Positions 16,209-24,212 of a DNA stretch of 37,509 nt are shown here, one piece after another. The notes under the pieces are model-generated. The model saw nothing but the letters and a program-made list of their open reading frames with translations, made no database searches and was not told the DNA's origin. Positions within the stretch are counted from its first letter, which is position 1. Each line of letters begins with the position of its first letter. The stretch is from JBJXGC01 sp046154545. GTDB lineage: Bacteria; Chloroflexota; Dehalococcoidia; Tepidiformales; Tepidiformaceae. The stretch covers positions 1 to 37,509 of the forward strand of contig JBJXGC010000025.1 in the NCBI GenBank assembly GCA_046154545.1, given 5' to 3'. Made by a program: the position numbers and the translations under genes.

Positions 16209-17420
16209 TCAGCGGGCGATGCCCCGCTCGATCATGCGGTCGATTTCGGGGTCTGCGTACCCCAGTAGGTCCCGCAGGACACTCCGTGTGTGCTCTCCAA
16301 GCAGCGGTTCGGCGGATTGAGGGGCGCGTCCAAATGCGCGGGACGCGAAGACCCCAGTGGGCACCGGCACCGACCCAGCCCTGGCGTCCAGTACCTCCTG
16401 GACGAGCCCCGCTGCCCAGCTCTCTTCCGACTTCACGACCGCTGCTATGCTCCGAACGGGCACGGCGCTCAGTCCCTCGGCGCTGAGCGCGGCGATGGTT
16501 GCGCGGGCGTCTCGGGCCCGGCAATACGCCGTGAGGCGTTCGTAGATGGCAGACGCATGCGCTCGTCGTGCAAGTGGGGTGAGCGCGGCGAACTCTGGCA
16601 GACCGATGACGCCACACAGCCCCCGCCAGGCGCCGTCGGTCAGCGCCGCGATGTAGATGTGCCCGTCGGTGCAAGAAAAGGTGCCGCTTGCGACGCGGAC
16701 ATGGTCGCCGCCGTGGCCGTGGTATTCGCGCCCGGTCGCGGCGCCGTCACCGGCGAGTAGCATCTCCGGCAACTCTGGAGCGTTGCAGGTGAGCAGCGCT
16801 TCGAGGATCGCGAGGTCGACATAGGCGCCCCGCCCCGTGCGCTTCGCCCGCACCAGGGCTGCTCCAATCGCAGCGACGCCATGGATCGCGGCGTTCGTGT
16901 CCCCGTATGAGCAGCGTTCCGGGGTGGCAACGCTGTTCGAAGGGTCGGGTGCGGTCAGGCCGCTGAGCGCCGTAGTACTGAGGACCTCGCCGGTGAGGTG
17001 GTGGTGCGGGCCGGTCTGACCCCAGCCCGAGATTGAGAGGTAGACCACGTCGGGCCGCACCGCCTGGATCGACGTGTAGTCGATCCCGAGCCGTTGCACG
17101 ACACCGGGCCGGAAGTTCTCGACCACGATCTGCGACTGCCGCGCGAGCTGCATCACGATCGCGTGGCCGTCGGCCGTCCCGAGGTCGATTGCGACGCTGC
17201 GCTTCCCGAGGTTCTGTTGCTTGAAGTACCCGGACTGGCCATCGGCGAAGTTGTAGGGGAGGGCCCGGGTGGCGTCGCCCTGGCCAATCTGCTCGATCTT
17301 GATCACGTCCGCCCCTGCCTGGGCAAGGGCGCGGGTGCAGTGGGGGCCAGCGAGCACAGCCGTGAAGTCGAGCACGCGGATTCCCTTGAGCCAGCTAGCG
17401 AAGTTCAACGACGACTGCAT
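16209..17420 (-). CDS. CaiB/BaiF family III CoA-transferase, catalytic-type subunit (pair C)
   Basis: About 403 residues with LKGIRVLDFTAVLAGPHCTRALAQAGADVIKIE, NLGKRSVAIDLGTADG, VENFRPGVVQRLGIDY and SISGWGQTGP. Asp174 in SYGDTNAAIHG is at the catalytic position. ATG 17420 has GGAGG seven bases upstream and lies 26 bases inside the preceding CaiB-like gene, so the two are coupled. An open frame reaches back to 17522 but would add unrelated residues. The APHGCY motif of the other active subunits is absent (HGHGGDH here), so this is a different subfamily and probably has a different substrate. Partner: the Asp-less chain at 17395-18540. Confidence 0.9.
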   Translation of the reverse strand: MQSSLNFASWLKGIRVLDFTAVLAGPHCTRALAQAGADVIKIEQIGQGDATRALPYNFADGQSGYFKQQNLGKRSVAIDLGTADGHAIVMQLARQSQIVVENFRPGVVQRLGIDYTSIQAVRPDVVYLSISGWGQTGPHHHLTGEVLSTTALSGLTAPDPSNSVATPERCSYGDTNAAIHGVAAIGAALVRAKRTGRGAYVDLAILEALLTCNAPELPEMLLAGDGAATGREYHGHGGDHVRVASGTFSCTDGHIYIAALTDGAWRGLCGVIGLPEFAALTPLARRAHASAIYERLTAYCRARDARATIAALSAEGLSAVPVRSIAAVVKSEESWAAGLVQEVLDARAGSVPVPTGVFASRAFGRAPQSAEPLLGEHTRSVLRDLLGYADPEIDRMIERGIAR

Positions 17421-18540
17421 CGTCTGCCTCCGAAACGCTAAAACGCAGACTGGGAGGCCCCTGGAGCAGATCGATCGCTGTCGCCGGGTCGAGATACGGC
17501 AGCGCGTCCCGCGCCCCGTCAATCACATAGCAGGAGCCCATTGCCCGCGGGTGCCCAACGTCCGTCCCGACCAGCCCCCGCGCCAGCAGCTGCTCGTCGC
17601 GCAGCGTTTCGTCGAAGCCGAGGACCGGTGCGGAGGGGATCAGCCCGGCGCGCATCCGCGCCACGGCAACGTCCCTCGTAACGGAAGCACACCACGTCAT
17701 GAGGATCTCCCGGATCTCCCCCGGGTGGGCGTAGCGGCTCGCGGTATCGGTGAAACGGGCGTCGCTGGCCATGTCCGGCCGCTCCATGACCTCGCACATC
17801 CGGGTCCAGACATCCTTGCCCCAGAGGTTGATCGCGACCATGCCACCGTCGCTGCACACGTATGGCGGAGGCGCCGCGGTCGCCGTCATCATGTCGGGCA
17901 GTCCGCCACCGAACTTCCCCTGGAGCAGCAGGTTCTGCGCGGCGATTTCGATCATGCTCAGCGCAGCTTCGTAGACACCGACCTGGACGCGGATCGGTTC
18001 GCTATTGCCGAGCTCCCGCGCAGTGAGGGCGAGCGTCGCGGTGGCGGCGGCATGCGCCCCGGCGTTCACCTGGGCGATATCCATGCGCAGGCCGCCGGGC
18101 GGCACATTGCCGGCGAACGGGTCCCGCAGTCCGGCCGCCACCCCCGCCGATTCATCCGCGTGCACGGCGAACCCGGCCGGGCCATCGACTGCCGGGACAA
18201 TCTGGACCAGGGCCGCGGATGCCGGGCAGGCGGCGGCGGCGCGTTCGCCCAGGAGATCCGGGCCGGCGATCACGAGGTCCGCCGGGGCAAGGAGGGCGGT
18301 GAGCGTCCCGGCGTCGCTGGCATGCAGGACGACCCGGACCTTGGCACCGTTGAGGTGGCACCAGGTGCTGGATGCGCGCGGATGGGTTGCACACGCGGCG
18401 CCGTAGCTGCGGACCCAATCGGGGGTTTCGCGCGATTCGACCTTTATGACGGTGGCGCCAAGCGAGCGAAGTACGCGGCCGCAGTAGGCGGTTGCGATGC
18501 CGCTTCCGGATTCAACGACGAGAATGCCTTCGAGCAGCAT
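17395..18540 (-). CDS. CaiB/BaiF-like CoA-transferase subunit lacking catalytic Asp (pair C)
   Basis: About 381 residues. MLLEGILVVESGSGIATAYCGRVLRSLGATVIKVE starts the fold; the middle is degenerate (little of the NRNKRS region). Counting back from the conserved helix end ATLAL, the catalytic position is Gln (in IAQVNAGAH) instead of Asp. ATG 18540, with AGGGA upstream, begins at the conserved strand; the open frame to 18591 is not needed. It is upstream of, and overlaps, the catalytic subunit, the same inactive-then-active order as pair A and the fusion protein. Confidence 0.83.
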   Translation of the reverse strand: MLLEGILVVESGSGIATAYCGRVLRSLGATVIKVESRETPDWVRSYGAACATHPRASSTWCHLNGAKVRVVLHASDAGTLTALLAPADLVIAGPDLLGERAAAACPASAALVQIVPAVDGPAGFAVHADESAGVAAGLRDPFAGNVPPGGLRMDIAQVNAGAHAAATATLALTARELGNSEPIRVQVGVYEAALSMIEIAAQNLLLQGKFGGGLPDMMTATAAPPPYVCSDGGMVAINLWGKDVWTRMCEVMERPDMASDARFTDTASRYAHPGEIREILMTWCASVTRDVAVARMRAGLIPSAPVLGFDETLRDEQLLARGLVGTDVGHPRAMGSCYVIDGARDALPYLDPATAIDLLQGPPSLRFSVSEADDAVVVELR

Positions 18541-18675
18541 TTGGCTCAGTCCCTGCCCGCAGTGGACGTGGTCTGATCGAAACCGCGCCAAGACGGAGGG
18601 CCTGCGAATGGGCTGATCACACGATGCCTCTTGCTTGCCCTCAGTCGGTGGTTACCGTAAACGTGGCTTGACTCG

Positions 18676-18703
18676 ACTATACGAGTGCGCGCTGCGACGT
18701 CAA
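18676..18703 (-). promoter_or_regulatory. Candidate sigma-70-like promoter for CaiB pair C
   Basis: On the minus strand TTGACG (18703-18698), 16 bases, TATAGT (18681-18676). This is the best -35/-10 match in the window and points at the CaiB pair starting at 18540, leaving a leader of about 130 bases. Confidence 0.5.
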
Positions 18704-18754
18704 TCTACCGTTAGGCGTGCAGGCTCGGGCCGCGAGCGCGCGGCGGGACCGGGT

Positions 18755-18788
18755 AGGCGCGAGACGCGCCTGCCAGGCGCGCCTGCCA
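18755..18788. repeat. Short inverted and direct repeats upstream of a carboxyltransferase
   Basis: AGGCGC (18755-18760) and GCGCCT (18766-18771) form an inverted repeat. CGCGCCTGCCA occurs twice (18765-18775 and 18778-18788). AGGCGCGCCT (18775-18784) is a perfect palindrome. The set ends 14 bases before the GTG start at 18803 and could be an operator or a leader hairpin that affects translation. Confidence 0.45.
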
Positions 18789-18802
18789 TAGGGAGTGATG
18801 AC

Positions 18803-20269
18803 GTGACCGAAGTGAACACAAGTTCCCGGCTCGAACAGGAGCGCCAGTTCAGTCTGAAGACGGGTAACCCGGACCGGCGGGCGCGCGAGCGCGTTGAGTC
18901 GCTGCTGGATCCCGGGTCGTTCCTCGAGGTTGGCCTGCTGGCCCGGGACGTCAGCCATAACCGTGGTGACAAGAGCCCTTCGGACGCCATGATCGCGGGC
19001 TACGGGACGATCTCCGGGCACCGTGTTGGCATTCTCTCGCTGGACGGCGCGGTGCTCGCGGGCAGTGGTGGCAAAGCCGCCGGTGCCAAGGAGGATCGCA
19101 TCATCGACGAGGCGTACCGGTGCGGGTTTCCCGTGATCTCCCTCGGCGAAGGCGGCGGTGGCCGCATTCCCGACATGATGGGTTCCACGCTGGGTACCTC
19201 GGGTGCCATCGGTAAGACCGGATTGCTCACGCGGCTCGCGAGCCGCCAGCGGCCGTTCCAGCTCATCGCCTGCTGCATGGGCGAGATGTACGGCGCGCCG
19301 TCGTTCAAGGTGGGCCTGGCGGATTGGCCACTCATGGTGCGGGGCGCGTCGCTTGGCATCTCCGGCCCGCCGGTGCTCCGCGCGGCGCTCGGCGAAGAGG
19401 TGACGGGCGAGGAACTCGGCGGCTCGGCGGTCCACGAAGCGAACGGCCAGGTCGCACGCGTCGAAGCCACCGAGGAGGACCTCTTCGACACGATCCGCGC
19501 GATCCTCGACTTCACCCTCGTCCCGCACAAGCCGACCACCGACCCGACCGACCGGCCGACGCCCGAGCTCGAGACGCTCATCCCCGCAGCCGCGAACCGC
19601 GCCTACGACATGCGGCGGGTCGTGAAGACCCTGCTCGATTCCGACTGTCCCCCGCTCTACTTCTGGGAAGGGTACGGCCAGAGCGCGATCGGTTGCCTCG
19701 GCCGCCTGGGCGGACGGGCCGTCGGGGTGTTCGCCAGCCAGCCGTTGGTGCGCGGCGGCGTGCTCGACGTCGAGTCGTCGCGCAAGGGGACGATGTTCAC
19801 GGCACGCTGCCAGCGCGCCGGCATCCCGATCATCTATCTTCACGACGTCCCCGGCTTCCTTGTGGGACGGCACGCCGAACGCGAGGGAATTCTCGGCGCG
19901 GCGATGGCCTATCTCGAAGAGATGGCATCGGCAACGGTCCCGAAGATCTCGCTCGTCCTGCGCAAGTCGTACGGGATGGCGTACTTCGCCATGGGCGGCC
20001 AGTTCGCTGCGTCGAACTACATCGCGGCCTTGCCCAGCGCGCGGATCGCGTTCATGGGTCCGGAGCCGGGCATCAACCTCGTCTACGCCAAAAAACTCGC
20101 CCAACTCGATGTCGAAGCGCGTGACGCGCAGGTTGCCACGCTCATGGCGGAGTGGGGCGAACGCGCCGAACCGTGGGAAGCCGCCTTCGACGCATCGATC
20201 GACGACGTGATCTTCCCGAGCGAAGCGCGGCGGACGCTGTGTGCGGCCCTCGCCGCCCTCGCAACGTAG
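18803..20269 (+). CDS. Acyl-CoA carboxylase carboxyltransferase subunit, type II
   Basis: About 488 residues. The N-domain carries RARERVESLLDPGSFLEVG and the glycine-rich GEGGGGRIPDMMGS, which is absent from the type I copies. APSFKVGLADW and GEEVTGEELGGSAVH follow. The C-domain has AYDMRRVVKTLLDSD, YLHDVPGFLVGRHAE, RKSYGMAYFAMGG and FMGPEPGINLVY. GTG 18803 with GGGAG upstream is preferred: the 56 residues encoded before it are low-complexity and not conserved in character. It is divergent from CaiB pair C and convergent with importer 2. Only the 28257-29786 copy shares the GGGGRI form, so these two form a separate branch. Confidence 0.9.
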   Translation: MTEVNTSSRLEQERQFSLKTGNPDRRARERVESLLDPGSFLEVGLLARDVSHNRGDKSPSDAMIAGYGTISGHRVGILSLDGAVLAGSGGKAAGAKEDRIIDEAYRCGFPVISLGEGGGGRIPDMMGSTLGTSGAIGKTGLLTRLASRQRPFQLIACCMGEMYGAPSFKVGLADWPLMVRGASLGISGPPVLRAALGEEVTGEELGGSAVHEANGQVARVEATEEDLFDTIRAILDFTLVPHKPTTDPTDRPTPELETLIPAAANRAYDMRRVVKTLLDSDCPPLYFWEGYGQSAIGCLGRLGGRAVGVFASQPLVRGGVLDVESSRKGTMFTARCQRAGIPIIYLHDVPGFLVGRHAEREGILGAAMAYLEEMASATVPKISLVLRKSYGMAYFAMGGQFAASNYIAALPSARIAFMGPEPGINLVYAKKLAQLDVEARDAQVATLMAEWGERAEPWEAAFDASIDDVIFPSEARRTLCAALAALAT

Positions 20270-20332
20270 CAGTCCCTCCGTCTGACAGGCGCGCTACCGC
20301 AGTGGTCAGCGCTCGGCACAGATAGTACCCGC

Positions 20333-21238
20333 CTAGCCGCGCCGTCTTCGCACCGGGTCCAGCCAGTCCTGGAGCCCTTCGCCGCACAGGTTCAGACAGA
20401 GGACGATGATGAAGATCGTCGCCGCGGGGAAGAATGGCAGCCACCAGGCCACGCCGATGAACGCACGCCCGTCGGAGAGCATGATCCCGAGTGAGGACCC
20501 CGGCGACTGCACGCCGAATCCGAGGAAGCTAATTGCCGCCTCGGCGACAACGGCGCCGCCAAACTGAAGGATGGAGAGCACAACGAGCGAATTCGCGATG
20601 TTCGGAAAGGTGTGCCGCGCGGCAATCCGGATGGGGCTGCAGCCCATGGAGCGGGCGGCCAGGATGTATGGCTGACTGTTGACCACCTTCACCTCCGCCC
20701 GGGACATGCGGGCATAGGTCACCCAGCCCACGGCGCCGAGCGCGATGATCGTGGTGCGCACGCCCGGGTCGAGGACGAAGGCCAGCACCATTACCACGAG
20801 GATCCCGGGGACGGACATCATCGAATCGACGATGCGCATAATGACGAACTCGACGATGGAGCCGGCGTAGCCGGAAGTGAGTCCAAGCAGGATGCCGACG
20901 CAGGCGCTCAGGATGACCGCCGAGCTGCCGACGAGGAGCGATGTCCGGATGCCGAACAGCAGCCGGCTGAGGATGTCGCGGCCGATCTGGTCGGTCCCGA
21001 AGATGTACTCGCCTCCCACCCACTGCGGGGCGGTCATGCCGTCGAGTACCGAGGCGTGGGATGGGTCGTGGGGAGAGAGCACGTTCGCGAACGCCGCCGC
21101 CAGGATGGCGATGCCGAGGATTGCCAGTGAAACCAGCGTGCGTTTCCGCAACCGCAAGATCGCATTGCGCCGCTTCGGCCGTTCCGAGATGTCGCGCGCC
21201 AGCGCCGCGGCAGGACTGAGGGCGTCGCTCCTGTCCAC
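20333..21238 (-). CDS. ABC importer permease, DppC/OppC type (importer 2)
   Basis: About 301 residues. A basic cytoplasmic tail precedes the first span (TLVSLAILGIAILAAAFANV). FGTDQIGRDILSRLLFGIRT and the EAA loop VKVVNSQPYILAARSMGCSP identify the DppC class; it ends NLCGEGLQDWLDPVRRR. GTG 21238 with AGGGG six bases upstream is a better start than the TTG at 21244 that overlaps the DppB stop. Together with the DppB-like protein it forms the channel of importer 2. No ATPase gene follows: the next gene is a converging carboxyltransferase. Confidence 0.92.
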   Translation of the reverse strand: MDRSDALSPAAALARDISERPKRRNAILRLRKRTLVSLAILGIAILAAAFANVLSPHDPSHASVLDGMTAPQWVGGEYIFGTDQIGRDILSRLLFGIRTSLLVGSSAVILSACVGILLGLTSGYAGSIVEFVIMRIVDSMMSVPGILVVMVLAFVLDPGVRTTIIALGAVGWVTYARMSRAEVKVVNSQPYILAARSMGCSPIRIAARHTFPNIANSLVVLSILQFGGAVVAEAAISFLGFGVQSPGSSLGIMLSDGRAFIGVAWWLPFFPAATIFIIVLCLNLCGEGLQDWLDPVRRRRG

Positions 21239-21240
21239 GC

Positions 21241-22167
21241 TCAACCCCTGCTGCCCGCGCGGTAGCGGGGATCGACGGCGAGATACGCTAGATCCGTGAG
21301 GAAGTTCGTGGTCACCACCAGCGCCGTGATCACGACGACGCCGCTCTGTACCACGGCGAAGTCACGAGACGAGATCGCCTCTGCCATCAGCCTGCCGACA
21401 CCGGGCCACGCGAATATCGTCTCGACGATGACCGAGCCGCCGATGAACGCGGACCACTGGATACCGAGGATGGTCAGAATTGGGATCATCGAACTCCGGA
21501 GGGCGTGACGGCGCAGCACGATCTGCGACGAGAGGCCCTTCGCTCGGGCCGTGCGGATGTAGTCCTGGTTCAGCGTGTCGGCCACGGCAGAGCGAACGAT
21601 CCTCGTAAGTGATGCGATCGGGAATGCCGCCAGCGTGACAGCCGGGAGGATGTAGCTCTTCGGCCCGCTCATCCCGCCGACCGGAAGCCAGCGCAACTCG
21701 ACCGCGATGAACCAGACAAGGAGGACGGCGAGGACGAAGTTCGGCAGCGCCATGCCCACCGTTGTGAGCACGCCGACGCCCGAGTCTGTAACGGTCCCCC
21801 GTTTCGCCGCCGCTATGGTGCCAAGTGGGATGGCGACCGAGAGCGAAATGACGAAAGCCACGCCTGCGAGCTTCAGGGTCGCGGGGAGGCGCTGCATCAC
21901 GAGCCCGAAGCCGGACTCCTTCCATCGGAACGACTCTCCGAAGTCACCACGGACGCCGTTCTTCAGGAAGATGAAGTACTGCTCCGGGAGCGGCTTATCG
22001 ACACCGAGCTCCTTCTCGAGCGAGGCCTTCTGTTCGGGTGTGTAGTCGAAGGGAAGGAGCTGCGACACCGGGTCACCGGTGAGGCGGATGACGATGAAGA
22101 CGCTGCTCACGACGACAATGATGGTGAGCAGAGCGCCAGCGGCGCGGTAGGCGAAGAGCGATGTCAT
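21241..22167 (-). CDS. ABC importer permease, DppB/OppB type (importer 2)
   Basis: A 308-residue permease. Its first span includes ALLTIIVVVSSVFIVIRL. LGVDKPLPEQYFIFLKNGVRGDFGES is the DppB periplasmic motif, and VADTLNQDYIRTARAKGL with HALRSSMIPILT is the EAA loop. It overlaps the DppC-like gene. It is separated from the upstream binding-protein gene by 130 bases that contain a strong hairpin, so it may be expressed at a lower level than the binding protein. Confidence 0.93.
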   Translation of the reverse strand: MTSLFAYRAAGALLTIIVVVSSVFIVIRLTGDPVSQLLPFDYTPEQKASLEKELGVDKPLPEQYFIFLKNGVRGDFGESFRWKESGFGLVMQRLPATLKLAGVAFVISLSVAIPLGTIAAAKRGTVTDSGVGVLTTVGMALPNFVLAVLLVWFIAVELRWLPVGGMSGPKSYILPAVTLAAFPIASLTRIVRSAVADTLNQDYIRTARAKGLSSQIVLRRHALRSSMIPILTILGIQWSAFIGGSVIVETIFAWPGVGRLMAEAISSRDFAVVQSGVVVITALVVTTNFLTDLAYLAVDPRYRAGSRG

Positions 22168-22253
22168 CGCCGCGCCCCCAGGGGCGATGATGTGCGGGCG
22201 GAAGAAGTAGCGAACATCATGCTCATTGCCAGGAGTGCGAACGGCACGGACGC

Positions 22254-22291
22254 CGGAGGAAAGAAGGGCAGACGGGGAACGCCGCCTGCCC
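22254..22291 (-). terminator. Terminator-like hairpin between binding-protein and permease genes
   Basis: On the minus strand GGGCAGGCGG (22291-22282) pairs with CCGTCTGCCC (22275-22266), with one G-T pair and a 6-base loop, followed by TTCTTTCCT. This is a good intrinsic-terminator shape. It lies just after the binding-protein stop at 22298 and would act as a partial terminator or mRNA 3' stabiliser. Confidence 0.6.
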
Positions 22292-22297
22292 CTGACG

Positions 22298-23995
22298 TCA
22301 TGCGGGGAAGAGGTCCATGATGCGAAGCACGTTGTAGCTCGCGCGGTGCTTCCAATCCGCCGCGACCGACGACTTGATGCCGATGGCGTCGTCGATCAGC
22401 ACCATCCAGAGACCGGCGGCGTCCTCGTAGAGGATCTCGCACGCCTGCTTGATGTAGGTGTTGCGCTCCTCCGGGTTCGCGGTCGCACGGTTCTTGCCCA
22501 GCAGTTCATCGACCTTCGGGTTGGCGTACCACGACGTCGCGCCGGTGCTGAGCCACTTGCCTTCCATCAGCGTGATGTTCAGGCCGCTGGCTGAGCCCGC
22601 CCAGCTGAACGACATGCCTTCGTCCGGGTATGGCGGACGATCGGCGTAAAGCCGGTTCAGCCAGTTTTGAAACTCCTCGTTGATTTCGTTGACGGTGACG
22701 CCAACATCGCGGAGGTTGCTCGCCACGGCGGCGCCGAGCGGCTGGAGGCCGGGCAGCCGGGACCCCGCGAGCATGTACTGGTTGATTGCCATCCCGTTGG
22801 CGCCGGCGGCGCTGAGCAGGTCCTTCGCCTTCTTCGCGTCGTATTCGTACTTCTTGCCAATGTGGAACGGCTGCGTCGGCACTGTTACCGAGAACGGCGT
22901 CGCGAGCCCGGAGAAGACCTTCTTTGCGATGTTGTCCCGGTCGACGGCGTAGTTGAGGGCCTGGCGGACGCGCTTGTCCTTGAGAAGCGTCCGTGTCGGG
23001 CCCGGGGCGAGGCCGGCGACATCGTCGCGAAGCGGGAAAGCGAAATACGTGTCGTTGCTGCCTGCCTGCTGGATCACTTTGACGCCGGAGAGCGTCTTCG
23101 AGCGCGCGAACTGCTCGGGCGGGATGGCGATGATGACGTCCTTCTCACCGACTTCGAGCATCTGTACGCGGGCGGTGGCGTCCGGTACCAGGGCAAGGTC
23201 AGCGTTCTTGAATCCGGCCACCTTCCCGGCGAAGTGCGTATCGAAGCGCTCGAACACGGCGCCCGTTCCGACCGTACGCGACTTCAGTTTGTAGGGGCCG
23301 GTGCCAATGGGCGCACTCAGGAACCCATCCTTACCGACCCGCTCCGAGTACGCTTTCGGGACGATGTAGAGACCGCCGAAGCCCGTCCCGACGAACAGGT
23401 AGTCCGGCTTCTTCATGTTGAAGACGATCGTATTGGGATCGACGACAGCGGTCGTGTCCACCGCCGCGAACGACACCTTCGACGCCTTGAAGTCCTTGCT
23501 CAGAACCCGCTCGAGGGAGAACTTCACATCGTCCGCGGTGAATGCATCGCCGTTGTGGAAGGTCACGCCCTTGCGGAGCTTGACCGTGATCTTCATGCCA
23601 TCCGGCGACACGTCGTACGATTCGGCCAGTGACGGTGTCACGCCACCCTTTTCGTCCACGTGCGCGAGCGCGTTATAGAGCGCCGTCAGATAGAGCTGGT
23701 CCGTGCCGGCGGTCGATTCGTGCGGGTCGACAGTCGTCGGTTCCGCAGGGAAGGCGATCCGGACGCGGTCGCCGTCCTTGACTGCCTGTGTCGCTGGGGA
23801 TGCGGCCGGAGCGGTGCCCGTGGCGGCGGCTGTCCCGGCACCCGTGGCCGTAGCGGTGGAAGCGCCGGTGTCGTCATCGTCGCCGCAGCCCACGGTCGCG
23901 ACGGCGGCAAGGCCTGCGCCGGTCGTGAGCGCCCCTCCGAGCCAACGCCGCCGTGTGACCCGCCTGCGGAGCCAGTAGTTGTCTTCCCTGTTCAT
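22298..23995 (-). CDS. ABC importer substrate-binding lipoprotein, family 5 (importer 2)
   Basis: About 565 residues. MNREDNYWLRRRVTRRRW is a Tat-type N-region and ATVGC (Cys37) the lipobox, followed by GDDDD and an Ala/Thr/Gly linker. SBP_bac_5 motifs: RIAFPAEPTTVDPHES, LRKGVTFHNGDAFTADDVKFS, GTGPYKLKSRTVG and ALNYAVDRDNIAKKVF. ATG 23995 has AGAGGA upstream; the open frame to 24097 adds a non-signal sequence and is rejected. It heads the importer 2 genes and is divergent from the CaiB-CaiB fusion gene. The ligand is unknown. Confidence 0.94.
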   Translation of the reverse strand: MNREDNYWLRRRVTRRRWLGGALTTGAGLAAVATVGCGDDDDTGASTATATGAGTAAATGTAPAASPATQAVKDGDRVRIAFPAEPTTVDPHESTAGTDQLYLTALYNALAHVDEKGGVTPSLAESYDVSPDGMKITVKLRKGVTFHNGDAFTADDVKFSLERVLSKDFKASKVSFAAVDTTAVVDPNTIVFNMKKPDYLFVGTGFGGLYIVPKAYSERVGKDGFLSAPIGTGPYKLKSRTVGTGAVFERFDTHFAGKVAGFKNADLALVPDATARVQMLEVGEKDVIIAIPPEQFARSKTLSGVKVIQQAGSNDTYFAFPLRDDVAGLAPGPTRTLLKDKRVRQALNYAVDRDNIAKKVFSGLATPFSVTVPTQPFHIGKKYEYDAKKAKDLLSAAGANGMAINQYMLAGSRLPGLQPLGAAVASNLRDVGVTVNEINEEFQNWLNRLYADRPPYPDEGMSFSWAGSASGLNITLMEGKWLSTGATSWYANPKVDELLGKNRATANPEERNTYIKQACEILYEDAAGLWMVLIDDAIGIKSSVAADWKHRASYNVLRIMDLFPA

Positions 23996-24118
23996 GCTTA
24001 ATCCTCTCGCCGGGGCGCTTCGCTCCGACCGCACGCTAGCTATAGAGCGCTCGCTCGTCAAGCGAAGTCGATGTCTATACGAACGGGAATTCGGCATAGA
24101 TGGGTCTTCGCGTTGTGA

Positions 24119-24146
24119 TTGACGCAGGGTGGTGCGCGCGTAGACT
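24119..24146 (+). promoter_or_regulatory. Candidate promoter for the CaiB-CaiB fusion gene
   Basis: TTGACG (24119-24124), 16 bases, TAGACT (24141-24146), about 65 bases upstream of the ATG at 24213. The hexamers and 16-base spacing match the candidate at 18703-18676. Confidence 0.45.
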
Positions 24147-24212
24147 CATCCCCAATCGGGCGCTCGGTCGCGGCCTGAGATTGGTCCGCCAGTGGTGCAA
24201 GGGGGACGGGTG

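Noticed and set aside
18677..20104. 475-codon minus-strand open frame
   Set aside because: Shadow of the carboxyltransferase at 18803-20269; no domain features.
20270..20332. Terminator between carboxyltransferase and importer 2
   Set aside because: No convincing stem-loop was found in the 63-base convergent gap.
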